Shown here: positions 33,405 to 42,023 of the stretch, piece after piece
Layout: each line of letters begins with the position of its first letter
How positions within the stretch are numbered: position 1 is the stretch's first letter
Assembly (NCBI RefSeq): GCF_030162935.1
Contig: NZ_JASAUZ010000056.1
Span: 1-64,000 of the forward strand
Length of the DNA: 64,000 nucleotides
Direction: 5' to 3'
Origin: Comamonas halotolerans
GTDB lineage: Bacteria > Pseudomonadota > Gammaproteobacteria > Burkholderiales > Burkholderiaceae_C
Notes under the pieces: model-generated
What the model was told of the DNA's origin: nothing
The model's database searches: none
Seen by the model: the letters and a program-made list of their open reading frames with translations, nothing else
Made by a program: the position numbers and the translations under genes

Positions 33405-33492
33405 ACCAACATCTATAAATAAAAGTACATTTACCAACGAAAGTCTGCGTTCGCCAGCTCAAACTTCCCTACACCAACACTTTGTTGCCAGC

Positions 33493-33882
33493 ATGCCCTC
33501 CCAACCTCTGTCCGATGAAACACTGCATCTGATTGATGCAGTGCGTCATGCACTGGCCCACTGCAATGACGTGGAGGAGCGCACACTGTTTGGCAGCTAC
33601 TGCTTTTTTGTAGACGGCAAACTGTGTATCGGCGTCAAGGCTGATGAACTGCTGGTACGTTTGCCTCCCGGTGAACATATGACCATTGTGGAGCAGGCTG
33701 GCGTGCGCGAACTTGACCCGCGCGGTGGCATGAAAGGTTACTTCTGGATAACCCCTGATGGCTACGCCACGCGCGCGCAGTGGGAGCACTGGATTGCGGA
33801 GGCCCTGGCCTACAACCCGCAGGCCAAGGCCAGTCCCCGACGTCAACGCAAAACGCGCACCAGCGTGTTTGAGGAGGATTGA
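33493..33882 (+). CDS. TfoX N-terminal domain protein
   Basis: The 129-residue protein contains only the N-terminal TfoX-like fold (RTLFGSYCFFVDGKLCIGV, then DPRGGMKGYFWI) and a basic tail; full-length TfoX is about 200 residues. TfoX/Sxy regulates competence genes in gammaproteobacteria, but single-domain relatives like this are of unknown role. The ATG at 33493 is chosen because the longer open frame overlaps the dehydrogenase in another frame. It lies six bases before the DUF488 gene, so the two are probably cotranscribed. Confidence 0.78.
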   Translation: MPSQPLSDETLHLIDAVRHALAHCNDVEERTLFGSYCFFVDGKLCIGVKADELLVRLPPGEHMTIVEQAGVRELDPRGGMKGYFWITPDGYATRAQWEHWIAEALAYNPQAKASPRRQRKTRTSVFEED

Positions 33883-33888
33883 GAGCCC

Positions 33889-34290
33889 ATGTCTATCCAC
33901 ATTGTTCAGCTGGGAAGCCCTCGCCTGCCAAGCGAAGGCCTGCGCATTGGCACGGTACGCAGGCCGCCCCGAGGCGTTCCCAAATCAGAATTTGCCTGCC
34001 GTAATTATTTCGATGTCTGGTACCCCGAGCTTGCGCCCAGCCCGGAGGTGATGGCCCCAGGCCAAGCTGCCCAGCACAGCGCTGAGACTCAAGACTGGCA
34101 AAAATTTCACAAAGCTTTCCGCAAAGAAATGGCCTCGCCACCCGCCAGCAGGACGCTGGATATGCTGGCGGCCCTCTCGCACCACACTCAATTTTCCATT
34201 GGGTGCTATTGCGCTGAGGAAACGCTATGCCATCGCAGCATTTTGCGCAAGCTTCTGCAAGAACGTGGAGCGGACGTCCGCTGCGCGTAA
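33889..34290 (+). CDS. DUF488 family protein
   Basis: The 133-residue protein has the DUF488 pattern: an RRPPRGVPKSEFAC start region, YFDVWYPELAPSPE, a DWQKFHKAFRKEM helix, and a conserved C-terminal block SIGCYCAEETLCHRSIL with three cysteines and a histidine that could bind a metal. Function is unknown. It follows the TfoX-N gene closely and is itself followed 91 bases later by mmsB. Confidence 0.82.
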   Translation: MSIHIVQLGSPRLPSEGLRIGTVRRPPRGVPKSEFACRNYFDVWYPELAPSPEVMAPGQAAQHSAETQDWQKFHKAFRKEMASPPASRTLDMLAALSHHTQFSIGCYCAEETLCHRSILRKLLQERGADVRCA

Positions 34291-34381
34291 CCCCATGCTC
34301 AACTGCCAGCAGCGCTGCTACGGCTGGCACACCGCACTTTTCACCTTCAAAGCCTTGCAACACAACCACAGGAGACACAGC

Positions 34382-35278
34382 ATGAGCACAATCGCATTCA
34401 TTGGGCTGGGCAATATGGGAGCACCCATGGCCATCAATTTGCAAAAAGCCGGATATCAGGTACGCGCTTTCGACCTATCCAAGGACGCCGTCAACAAGGT
34501 CGTGGCCCAAGGGGGCATTGCGGCACTGAGTGCACAAGATGCCGTGCAAGGCGCCAAAGTAGTGATCAGCATGCTACCCGCCAGCCAGCATGTGGAAGCT
34601 CTGTATCTAGGCAAAGACGGAGCACCCGGACTGCTGGCCAGCATTGCGCCCGGCACCCTTGTGATCGACAGCTCAACCATTGCTGCCGCCAGCAGCCAAA
34701 AAGTGGCCAAGGCTGCAGATGCAGCCGGTATTGACTTTATCGATGCCCCTGTTTCGGGTGGTACCGGAGGCGCCATTGCCGGCACCTTGACCTTTATGGT
34801 AGGCGCCACCACATCTCAATTGGAACGTGCCACACCCTTTCTGGAGAAAATGGGTGCCAACATCTTTCATGCTGGCAAGGTGGGGGCTGGGCAAACTGCC
34901 AAAATCTGCAACAACATGCTGCTGGGAATTTTGATGATTGGCACCAGCGAGGCCATTGCGCTCGGCGTAGCGAATGGCCTGGACCCCAAGGTACTTTCCG
35001 AAATCATGCGCCGCAGCTCGGGCGGAAACTGGGCACTGGAAAAGTACAACCCCTTTCCAGGCGTGCATGAAGCAGCGCCTGCAAGCAAAGGCTATACCGG
35101 CGGCTTCGGCACCGACTTGATGCTCAAGGACCTGGGCCTGGCTCAAGAGAATGCGGTGTCCGTCAAGGCCAGCACGCCATTGGGAGGTTTGGCACGCGCC
35201 ATTTATGCGCAGCACAGCATCGCAGGCAGCGGTGCACTGGACTTCTCGAGCATCATTCAACCCATGATGAAGTCCTGA
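34382..35278 (+). CDS. mmsB: 3-Hydroxyisobutyrate dehydrogenase
   Basis: The 298-residue beta-hydroxyacid dehydrogenase has an N-terminal nucleotide-binding motif GLGNMGAPMA (8-17), the substrate-binding DAPVSGGTGGA segment, and the catalytic lysine in GAGQTAKICNN. It oxidises 3-hydroxyisobutyrate to methylmalonate semialdehyde, the substrate of the mmsA product encoded 4 kb upstream. AGGAG lies 5-10 bases before the ATG at 34382. The enoyl-CoA hydratase and 3-hydroxyisobutyryl-CoA hydrolase steps are not encoded nearby. Confidence 0.94.
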   Translation: MSTIAFIGLGNMGAPMAINLQKAGYQVRAFDLSKDAVNKVVAQGGIAALSAQDAVQGAKVVISMLPASQHVEALYLGKDGAPGLLASIAPGTLVIDSSTIAAASSQKVAKAADAAGIDFIDAPVSGGTGGAIAGTLTFMVGATTSQLERATPFLEKMGANIFHAGKVGAGQTAKICNNMLLGILMIGTSEAIALGVANGLDPKVLSEIMRRSSGGNWALEKYNPFPGVHEAAPASKGYTGGFGTDLMLKDLGLAQENAVSVKASTPLGGLARAIYAQHSIAGSGALDFSSIIQPMMKS

Positions 35279-35408
35279 GGCCAGGTTCAGGGAGGACTGC
35301 CTGCTTGGCAACAAGCTCTGGCATACCTCCCGCCTTCGTCCTAACAACAGCATCCAGTGCTTGTTGCACGACGCTTGTTGACAAGAGGTGCAGCAAGCCA
35401 TGAAGTCC

Positions 35409-36449
35409 TCACGGGACCGCTACCATGGAAAGCTGAACGATGACTGGCCGATGGTCTGAGCCGACATCTGGCCCCCGCCTGCGTTCACGCACGACCCACC
35501 CATTGCTTATCAAAATGTGATCCAGTGGCAGCATGGAAAACCAACCACCCCAATTGGGCCACGTTGGAGCAATGCCCGAAGCACGCTGTACATAAGGAGC
35601 AATGGCGCGCATGCTTGCACTCCAAGGTGTGGCATTCAAATCGCCCACGATAATTCCATAGGGTTGCAAACTCGCTTCAACAGCAGCTTCATGCAAACGA
35701 TGTGCCTCATCCTGCGCAGCTGAAGCACTGATCGGCGGCATGCTATGCAAGCTCTGCAGTGCAATCTCTTGGCCCTGCCAATGCAGGCGTACATGCAGTT
35801 TTGGCGTGTTCACCGGGTCAGGCTGCCATATGCTGCCGGTGATAGGTATGCGTGCAAGAATCGCCTGCCCAAAAGGCCCCTCTTGCGGGTGCAAGCGACG
35901 CTCAGGATACAGCGTGTCAAGCCATGTGCCCTGGGCATGAAGCGCTTGCGCATGAAACGGCGTGAATTCATGCAAGACGATGACGTCTGGAGCCTCTTTA
36001 CTCGCCAGCCAGGCCCATAGCCGATGAAGATTCTGGTTGTCCAAATGCAGGTTCAGGCTGGCCACTCGCAAGCTTGCGTCTGCCACACCATCACCAACTC
36101 GCTCCAGAGGAGCTGCAGGCAACTGTAAAAACCACGCCACCACAATACACCCTAGCGGCACAAGCGTGAGCTTGCGCCCCAACAGCCATGCCAGCATGCC
36201 CGCGGGGACTCCAATGAGCAAGACAAGCCATTGCCAGTGCACAGCAAGCCCTAGCAACCATGCCAACTGCGGAGTGGCATGCAACACTTGCTGCATCCAT
36301 GGGGCAAATGCTGAAATCAGCGCAGCCACAAAGGCCATCCAGCACAGCACGGTCACACGAGTTCGCACACGACTGCGCCACCGTTCAACGAAGCTCAACG
36401 CTAGCGTCTCACGCGCCCCCGTGTTCGCTGATGAAGATGCGTCAAACAT
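35409..36449 (-). CDS. Membrane-anchored endonuclease/exonuclease/phosphatase family protein
   Basis: The 346-residue protein has about three hydrophobic helices in the first 120 residues. A domain of the endonuclease/exonuclease/phosphatase fold follows, with LHEF (metal-binding Glu), GDLNATPW and GSDHRPV as the conserved active-site blocks. The catalytic part probably faces the periplasm, so a phosphodiesterase or lipid-phosphatase role is as likely as nuclease activity. The start at 36449 (MFDASS) avoids overlap with the upstream gene; an ATG 16 codons earlier would overlap it. It belongs to a leftward group with the aspartic protease and pirin genes. Confidence 0.82.
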   Translation of the reverse strand: MFDASSSANTGARETLALSFVERWRSRVRTRVTVLCWMAFVAALISAFAPWMQQVLHATPQLAWLLGLAVHWQWLVLLIGVPAGMLAWLLGRKLTLVPLGCIVVAWFLQLPAAPLERVGDGVADASLRVASLNLHLDNQNLHRLWAWLASKEAPDVIVLHEFTPFHAQALHAQGTWLDTLYPERRLHPQEGPFGQAILARIPITGSIWQPDPVNTPKLHVRLHWQGQEIALQSLHSMPPISASAAQDEAHRLHEAAVEASLQPYGIIVGDLNATPWSASMRAIAPYVQRASGIAPTWPNWGGWFSMLPLDHILISNGWVVRERRRGPDVGSDHRPVIVQLSMVAVP

Positions 36450-36465
36450 AAGTGTTATTTTCCGT

Positions 36466-36975
36466 TTACCGCCTTGGATGCAGTTCCAGCGTGTCATTGC
36501 GCATCAAAACATCGAAATTTCGCAAGAAGTTCTGACCCAGCAGTGCATCTTGCGCACTGCTGCCGGTATAGCCTGTGCCGACCGTCAAATTGCGCGCCTG
36601 AAACGGCCCCACTTCGATGCTTTGCGCGCGCACCAAACGGCCAGTGCGTGTCCCATTGGCCGTGCGAAACTGCACTTTCTCCCCACCCTCCAGCCCCGCT
36701 TGCTCAGCCAGCTCATCGGTCACGGAAATGGATGTAGCGCCGGTGTCCACCATGAAGCGAACAAAATGACCATTCACGCTGCCGTCCACATAAAAATGAC
36801 CATCCCGGTTGCGCTGTAACTGAAGACTGCCGTCGGCTGTCACCATGGACGCTGCTGGCTGCAAATAGCGGTCCATGGCTACATACATCAGGCCAAGCGC
36901 CACGATCCAGAATACGGCCATTCCCGTATGCATGCGCCACAAAGCATTGCGCGCAGCCTTGCCCGATGTTTTCAC
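36466..36975 (-). CDS. Membrane-anchored retropepsin-like aspartic protease
   Basis: The 169-residue protein has one N-terminal transmembrane helix (about 18-36) followed by a single pepsin/retropepsin lobe. The active-site motif is VDTGAT and there is a late hydrophobic ALLGQNFL block. This matches the bacterial clan AA aspartic protease family (TIGR02281 type), which works as a homodimer with one catalytic Asp per subunit. The catalytic domain should lie in the periplasm. The substrate is unknown. It lies 14 bases downstream of the pirin gene and 16 bases before the EEP-family gene. Confidence 0.88.
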   Translation of the reverse strand: MKTSGKAARNALWRMHTGMAVFWIVALGLMYVAMDRYLQPAASMVTADGSLQLQRNRDGHFYVDGSVNGHFVRFMVDTGATSISVTDELAEQAGLEGGEKVQFRTANGTRTGRLVRAQSIEVGPFQARNLTVGTGYTGSSAQDALLGQNFLRNFDVLMRNDTLELHPRR

Positions 36976-36989
36976 AACCCTGCTCCCTC

Positions 36990-37877
36990 TTACGGCAATG
37001 ACGGTGCCTTCAAACGGCGCGCTTCACCTCCCACTACATTACCGAAGCGCGCATCTTCCGCTTCCCACTGCTCGCGATACGCACGAATAGATGGCAGATC
37101 CTGACCCAGAAAATTCCACCAGATGGTGACCTTGTCTGTAAAAGGTTCTCCGCCTATGACCAGCAACCTCGTACCTGGGTCCAAGTGCACATCCACCCCC
37201 CGCCCACCTGGGGACAGATACGCCAGCTCATCCTGCACAAAAGTCTCGCCCTCCAATGTGAAGCCGCCCGTTAGCGCGATCAGACCATATTCAAACTTTG
37301 TGTCCATCTGCAGTTTCACCTTCGAAGGAAGATCATTGGGGGCTAGCACCTCCAGGCCCAGCAATGGGCTGAACAACTGCGTGGGCGCCGTCCTGGCACC
37401 GTAATGCCCCGCCACCAAAGACCAGGAGCACCCCTGTTCACTCCACTGCGGCACTTGCGGATAGTGGGCAAATGCCGGAGCCTGGTCTGCCACGGCATCC
37501 GGTAAGGCAATCCACAACTGCGCGGCATGCAAACGCTCACCTGGGCGCAGCGAATCTTCAGTGTGCGAAATACCGTAGCCTGCCGTCATCAAATTAACCT
37601 GCCCGGGACGCACCACCTGCTCGGAACCCAAGCTGTCACGGTGCATGATTTCACCTTCGATCATCCACGTGAATGTTTGCAAACGCGTATGCGGATGTGC
37701 CCCCACATGCATGCCGTCTTCTGCAGAAAAAGCAATCGGCCCAAGGTGGTCCAGAAAACACCAGGCTCCAATCATGCGCCGCTGCTTGGTAGGCAGTGCG
37801 CGAGCTATCTCCATGCCCTCCCCCAAACTTCCCTTGCGGGCAGCGATTCGTTCAATCTGAAATGGTGTAGCGCTCAT
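36990..37877 (-). CDS. Pirin family protein
   Basis: The 295-residue bicupin protein has the pirin metal-binding pattern HVGAHPHTRLQTFTW followed by GYGISHTE in the N-terminal cupin. Some bacterial pirins have quercetinase activity or bind enzymes of central metabolism, and nothing here decides between these. AAGGAG precedes the ATG at 37877; an in-frame ATG eight codons upstream lacks a ribosome site. It is the first gene of the leftward group pirin, protease, EEP-family protein. Confidence 0.9.
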   Translation of the reverse strand: MSATPFQIERIAARKGSLGEGMEIARALPTKQRRMIGAWCFLDHLGPIAFSAEDGMHVGAHPHTRLQTFTWMIEGEIMHRDSLGSEQVVRPGQVNLMTAGYGISHTEDSLRPGERLHAAQLWIALPDAVADQAPAFAHYPQVPQWSEQGCSWSLVAGHYGARTAPTQLFSPLLGLEVLAPNDLPSKVKLQMDTKFEYGLIALTGGFTLEGETFVQDELAYLSPGGRGVDVHLDPGTRLLVIGGEPFTDKVTIWWNFLGQDLPSIRAYREQWEAEDARFGNVVGGEARRLKAPSLP

Positions 37878-38000
37878 CGTGACTCCTTGAACAAGCTGCA
37901 ATGCTGCCTTTGTACCACTTGCATGCCATTTGAAGTCTTCTCGTGCTCAAGCTCTCGTTTGATGTGCGCGAAAACCAGAGAGCCGCTTCAAAGCATGAAA

Positions 38001-39188
38001 TCAGTTCGAGAGCTTGTGCCCGCACTCGCCGCAAAATAAATCTGTCGCCTGCACTGCTTGATGGCATGCAGGACATTGCAAATCTCGTGCTTCAGAAGTC
38101 GTCGGTGCTGACTCCACCTCGGAAGGTTGACTTGAGCTATTCGCTGCCTTGACGTTGGCCGTGCGCTCTGCGGCAGCCTGTTTTGCACGCTCTGCAGCAG
38201 CAACCGCACTGTCTTTGGCCTCTTTGGCGCGTTGCTTCAACCCCTCCATCATGGAGCCCAGGCCTTGCGAGGCGTGAGAAGCATCCACACCATCCTGAGC
38301 CTGCAGGTAGAGCAGATTCACGCCCATCAGCCAAACTTGCATCAACAAGGCTACAACAGCCACCAACAACACGGTGGTGCCAGCCGCAATCCCAGACATA
38401 CCGCCTGCGCTGAGGTTGCCCAGCATGGCCATTGGGTTCATATACACGCCAGCACTGCCATATTCATATGAGCCAAAGGGAGAGATGACGGAGGCCGCAA
38501 TCGTGCTCATGATGCTCAATGCTGGCAGAAGGCCCGTCAAAATCAAGGCCATCACCACACCCACAACCACGTACAGCACGATCAGCATCAAAACGACATG
38601 AACCAGCCGCTTTTGAGCAATAGCCAGCAAGCTGGCAATAGCGTCTCTAAAACTCAACCCTGACCACACTGCAGGGGAGAACAGAGGAATCACCACGCAA
38701 GCTACCGCAACGAACGCAAAAGCGCAGACAAGTACCAAGGCAGGGTGAATAAAAAAAGCCAGCAAAGCCCCTAAATACGGAATCTTGCACAGCCAGTACA
38801 GAAATGATGCCAGCAGTGCAAAAGTGGCCCATGCCACCACCAGACACAACGCAAAAAGCAGGAACTTCGAAATGCACTGCATGCCAAACATGACTGCATC
38901 CCCAAAAGAGCGCACGGGCAGGTTTCTGGCCTTGTCCATGAGCATCACGCCGACAGCGGAGCCTCCTGCAAAAAACACCACCAGGGCCAGCAGCCCAATC
39001 AGCCCAGCCAGCAAGACGCCCACCACTCCGCCCACTGAAAACATGCTCACACCTGCGACTGCCCCCAGTCCCACTGCAAACAAAATGCTTAAAAAGCCCA
39101 TCAACAAGGGGCGCCACTGCGTCAACCCTTCAGCAGCACGCGCCAGTTCAGCAAATTGGATTCCGCTGGATACTTTGGTATCAATCAT
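38001..39188 (-). CDS. Polytopic membrane protein with C-terminal zinc ribbon
   Basis: The 395-residue protein has about eight hydrophobic segments between residues 25 and 285. An Ala/Lys/Glu-rich coiled-coil-like region (about 300-345), a Ser-rich linker and a C-terminal zinc ribbon follow, with CPAC and CGEC (CX2C pairs 11 residues apart). The ribbon and helical region should be cytoplasmic. I do not recognise a named family. GGGGAGGA precedes the ATG at 39188. It is the third gene of a leftward cluster whose first gene also carries a zinc ribbon, suggesting that the products act together. Confidence 0.8.
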   Translation of the reverse strand: MIDTKVSSGIQFAELARAAEGLTQWRPLLMGFLSILFAVGLGAVAGVSMFSVGGVVGVLLAGLIGLLALVVFFAGGSAVGVMLMDKARNLPVRSFGDAVMFGMQCISKFLLFALCLVVAWATFALLASFLYWLCKIPYLGALLAFFIHPALVLVCAFAFVAVACVVIPLFSPAVWSGLSFRDAIASLLAIAQKRLVHVVLMLIVLYVVVGVVMALILTGLLPALSIMSTIAASVISPFGSYEYGSAGVYMNPMAMLGNLSAGGMSGIAAGTTVLLVAVVALLMQVWLMGVNLLYLQAQDGVDASHASQGLGSMMEGLKQRAKEAKDSAVAAAERAKQAAAERTANVKAANSSSQPSEVESAPTTSEARDLQCPACHQAVQATDLFCGECGHKLSN

Positions 39189-39270
39189 TATTGTTCCTCC
39201 CCGTCGTTGTGGATAGCAACATCTCAAGCGCCTCCCTGCTCTCGATGCTGCTTGTCAGAAGCCAACTTTC

Positions 39271-39918
39271 TCAGAGCTCGCCGCGTACTTCTCCCGCCTG
39301 GATCACATAGCGCTCAAGTCCCTGCGGAGTTGATGTTTGCGCGACCTTGCGCACATGCACCGGATTACCGTCTTTGGTTTTGAGTACAGCACCAGCGGGG
39401 TTAGCGCGCCCCGCTTGCACATCTGAAGGGTTTTGATAGACAGTCACAGAAGCGGTGCCACGGTTATCCGCCAGGGTGTTGGCCAGGTCCATGAAGGTGT
39501 TGAAAGCCGCCAAGTGCTCTGCCTTACCTTTAGCCGCCAGAGGAATACGCAACTCCACGGTATCCAGTGTCCGGATGGTGCGAGCCTCTTTGGTTTTGCT
39601 GTCTCTGATGGCCACGTTCAGCAAAGTAAGCTCGCCTGCTGTTGCGCGGTGGGGTGCAGGCAATTTGGTGCTTTGCGCTACTGCCTGAGCTTGAGCAGCC
39701 CGGGCCGCGGAGATCTCGTCGTCAAACACTTTTTGTACATGTGCCCAGCGCTCCGCCGTGGGAGACGATACCGAGCCACCCGGGCTACAGCCTTGGGTTT
39801 GCTGCCCCAAAATACGCGCAAGGCTGCACTGAATGGAGGTACTGCTTCCTCCGGTGGTCGTGCAACCGCTCAATAGCACAGCAATAAGCGCCACTCCAGA
39901 CAGTCTCCGTATACGCAT
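39271..39918 (-). CDS. Putative lipoprotein of unknown function
   Basis: The 215-residue protein has a lipoprotein signal peptide: MRIRR start, hydrophobic core and lipobox LLSG|C, so that Cys19 is lipidated. After it comes a Ser/Gly-rich linker and a domain of about 160 residues with alternating charged helices and strands that I cannot place in a family. Two further cysteines (31 and 44) could form a disulfide. Residues after the lipobox cysteine are not Asp, so the outer membrane is the more likely location. It lies between two zinc-ribbon membrane protein genes. Confidence 0.78.
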   Translation of the reverse strand: MRIRRLSGVALIAVLLSGCTTTGGSSTSIQCSLARILGQQTQGCSPGGSVSSPTAERWAHVQKVFDDEISAARAAQAQAVAQSTKLPAPHRATAGELTLLNVAIRDSKTKEARTIRTLDTVELRIPLAAKGKAEHLAAFNTFMDLANTLADNRGTASVTVYQNPSDVQAGRANPAGAVLKTKDGNPVHVRKVAQTSTPQGLERYVIQAGEVRGEL

Positions 39919-39974
39919 TGTTTCCTTTCTAGCCTATGGCTTTGTCACAAGGATTTCAATTTGAGGCACTGAAA

Positions 39975-40541
39975 TCAATAGATAGCGCTGCGATCTGTTT
40001 GCTGCACTTCAGGGCTATTGGAAATTCTTGGGTTGATCACTTCGCCATTTTTCTGCGTCTGCGGAGCAATTTCAGTCACATCATTTTCAGAATCTGGTAC
40101 AGCGCTGTTGTGCAAAACTTCGGGCACTGCCTCATTCACTACTGGTGTGGCCGGATTGCCAGACATTTCAGGTTCTTGATTCTGTGCAGAAATAGCACGA
40201 TTCACATCCTCGGCCACCCCTGCATCATTCGACAAGATAGCTGAAGAATCTCCCCCGGAACGAGAAAGTGCAGACTCCTTGAAGGGGTTGGCACTTTTCA
40301 TGGCATACCAAGTTGCGACGCACAAAACCATCACCAGCAGAGCAAAAAGTGCAACAACTTTGGGCCACCATCGTTTACTCGACTGTTCTATGGATTCGCG
40401 ATGTGCCACGAACCCAAGCCTTTTCACCTCTTGCCTCTTTGCACCACCGGACTCATCACCACCGGCCACCTTGGCCCAGCCGCATCGGACACAAAACTTT
40501 GTTCTTTCAGCCAATTCATGAGAGCAGTTTGGACAGTTCAT
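39975..40541 (-). CDS. Zinc-ribbon single-pass membrane protein
   Basis: The 188-residue protein begins with a zinc ribbon (Cys3, Cys6, Cys17, Cys20). It then has a basic linker, one transmembrane helix at about 59-81, and a periplasmic tail of about 105 residues rich in Asn, Ser, Pro and Glu that looks disordered. The topology resembles Gram-positive TcaA/YvbJ-like zinc-ribbon membrane proteins, but no homology is claimed. It is the first gene of the three-gene cluster; the next gene starts 57 bases on. Confidence 0.78.
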   Translation of the reverse strand: MNCPNCSHELAERTKFCVRCGWAKVAGGDESGGAKRQEVKRLGFVAHRESIEQSSKRWWPKVVALFALLVMVLCVATWYAMKSANPFKESALSRSGGDSSAILSNDAGVAEDVNRAISAQNQEPEMSGNPATPVVNEAVPEVLHNSAVPDSENDVTEIAPQTQKNGEVINPRISNSPEVQQTDRSAIY

Positions 40542-40616
40542 ATTTCAGCAGTATTTATTGGCATGCGCACATTTCACATGCCTATGGCGCAGCAATATAC
40601 AAGAGCCCTCCGAAAT

Positions 40617-40646
40617 AATGAAAAGACGCCGAACACAGTCGGCGTC
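40617..40646 (-). terminator. Intrinsic terminator downstream of selU
   Basis: An 8-bp stem GACGCCGA/TCGGCGTC (40625-40632 and 40639-40646) is followed on the minus strand by TTTTCATTATTT. It lies about 70 bases after the selU stop and separates it from the zinc-ribbon cluster. Confidence 0.65.
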
Positions 40647-40717
40647 AACTTCGTAACAAAAGTCTATTCAAGGGCTGCAGCTTCACAAACATCATCAAGG
40701 TGTAGCCCATCGTCAAA

Positions 40718-41761
40718 TTAAATAGCCAGTTTTGCGGCCAGTGTCTCAATCGCAGACTCGTGCAGTGCAGTGGCCTCAACAGTCCTACGCTGTGGCCATT
40801 GCGAAAAATGCTTGGTTTGAGAGCGCTCGTACTGGGGGTCATAGTGCAAGCGCATCAGCTCTTCAAACAAAGCGGGCAAATTCCCTTCGCGTGCCCATGC
40901 CTGCCAACGGGCAATTGTTTCATTGCCTTGAATTTCCTTCATAAAGCCCAGGCGCTCGCAGAGCTTGTCCACATGCTCGCCAAGATAGGCATAGTCCCTG
41001 AGCAGATATTCCAGCCGCGCATCGGGCGTCGCCTTGATCTCGAACACTTCTGCCTGGCGCATGTGCTGCACCAGCAAAAGTGGCAATGAGACTCTGCCAA
41101 TCTTGGGACTTTCGCCTTCAATGTAGACAGGTTGACTGAGATCCAAAGTCTGCAATTGCTCGGCCAACAAGGTGTCAAAGTGCTTTTGACTAGGCTGCTC
41201 AACCCCTGGCAAGGAGCCCAGCAGCGACCCCTTGTGACGCGCGAGACCTTCCAGGTCAATGACTTGCATACCCTGTGCTTTGAGTGCCAGCAAGACACGC
41301 GTTTTGGCACTGCCGGTTGCTCCGCACAGCACTCGCAGCTTCAACTGCGGAACTGTGGCATCTATTTGCGACACCACATGCTGGCGGAACGCTTTGTACC
41401 CCCCTGCCAGTTGTTGGGCATCCCAGCCCACCAAGCGCAGCCACGTCACCATGGAGCCACTGCGCAACCCTCCTCGCCAGCAATACACCAAGGGCTTCCA
41501 GTTGGCTGGCTTGTCCGAAAACGTTTCCTGGAGGTGTCTGGCAAGGTTGGCAGCAACCATCGCAGCCCCCAGGCGCTTGGCCTCAAAAGGACTGACCTGT
41601 TTATAGATGGTGCCAATGGTGACACGCTCCTCGTTACTCAGCACAGGGCAGTTGATGGCTCCGGGAATATGGTCTAACTCAAATTCAGCAGGAGTTCGCG
41701 CATCAATGATGGTGCTGTATTGATTAATTTCAGTGACGCGAACGGGTTGGCGATGGGACAT
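40718..41761 (-). CDS. selU: tRNA 2-selenouridine synthase
   Basis: The 347-residue protein (MnmH/YbbB; 364 in E. coli) has an N-terminal rhodanese domain with catalytic Cys94 in YCWRGGLRSGS and a C-terminal P-loop domain (CGATGSAKT, about 148-156). Using selenophosphate, it turns 2-thiouridine at the wobble position of Lys, Glu and Gln tRNAs into 2-selenouridine by way of a geranylated intermediate. The start at 41761 (MSHRQPVRV) gives the family N-terminus; the longer open frame reaches into the intergenic region. It is divergent from the selenoprotein operon and depends on selD, 16 kb downstream. Confidence 0.94.
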   Translation of the reverse strand: MSHRQPVRVTEINQYSTIIDARTPAEFELDHIPGAINCPVLSNEERVTIGTIYKQVSPFEAKRLGAAMVAANLARHLQETFSDKPANWKPLVYCWRGGLRSGSMVTWLRLVGWDAQQLAGGYKAFRQHVVSQIDATVPQLKLRVLCGATGSAKTRVLLALKAQGMQVIDLEGLARHKGSLLGSLPGVEQPSQKHFDTLLAEQLQTLDLSQPVYIEGESPKIGRVSLPLLLVQHMRQAEVFEIKATPDARLEYLLRDYAYLGEHVDKLCERLGFMKEIQGNETIARWQAWAREGNLPALFEELMRLHYDPQYERSQTKHFSQWPQRRTVEATALHESAIETLAAKLAI

Positions 41762-41983
41762 CTCAATTTCTAACAGTGCTAGGCGGGCGCTCTGGCTCGA
41801 CAAACGCAGCCACAGCAAAAAGTGCGGCCAACAGAACAAGGATGGTCGAGCCTCGACACGCCTCTGGGCTAACAGAGATTCCTTATAGATAGGGCTGGAT
41901 TGTCACCGCTATCGTCTGGTGATGCACATTCACGACCCGACACCTGTATTACCGCCTCTGTCTTACAGCATTCAAGGGTTTGT

Positions 41984-42022
41984 ATTGCTATATGCAATTG
42001 CAATCTATGCAACGATATGCAT
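41984..42022. promoter_or_regulatory. Candidate operator: ATTGC-N5-GCAAT dyad and repeats upstream of fdnG
   Basis: A perfect dyad ATTGC-TATAT-GCAAT occupies 41984-41998 and contains the T-N11-A pattern of LysR-type boxes. It overlaps a second TTGC-N7-GCAA dyad (41998-42012). The hexamer TATGCA occurs three times, at 41991, 42006 and 42016. The block lies about 110-145 bases upstream of the fdnG ATG, a normal place for an activator site. The regulator is unknown. Confidence 0.45.
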
Positions 42023-42023
42023 A

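Noticed and set aside
41984-42016. ModE (molybdate) box upstream of fdnG
   Set aside because: Both arms resemble the Mo-box (ATTGCTATATG, TATGCAACGAT), but the 11-base spacer is too long compared with the usual spacing of about six.
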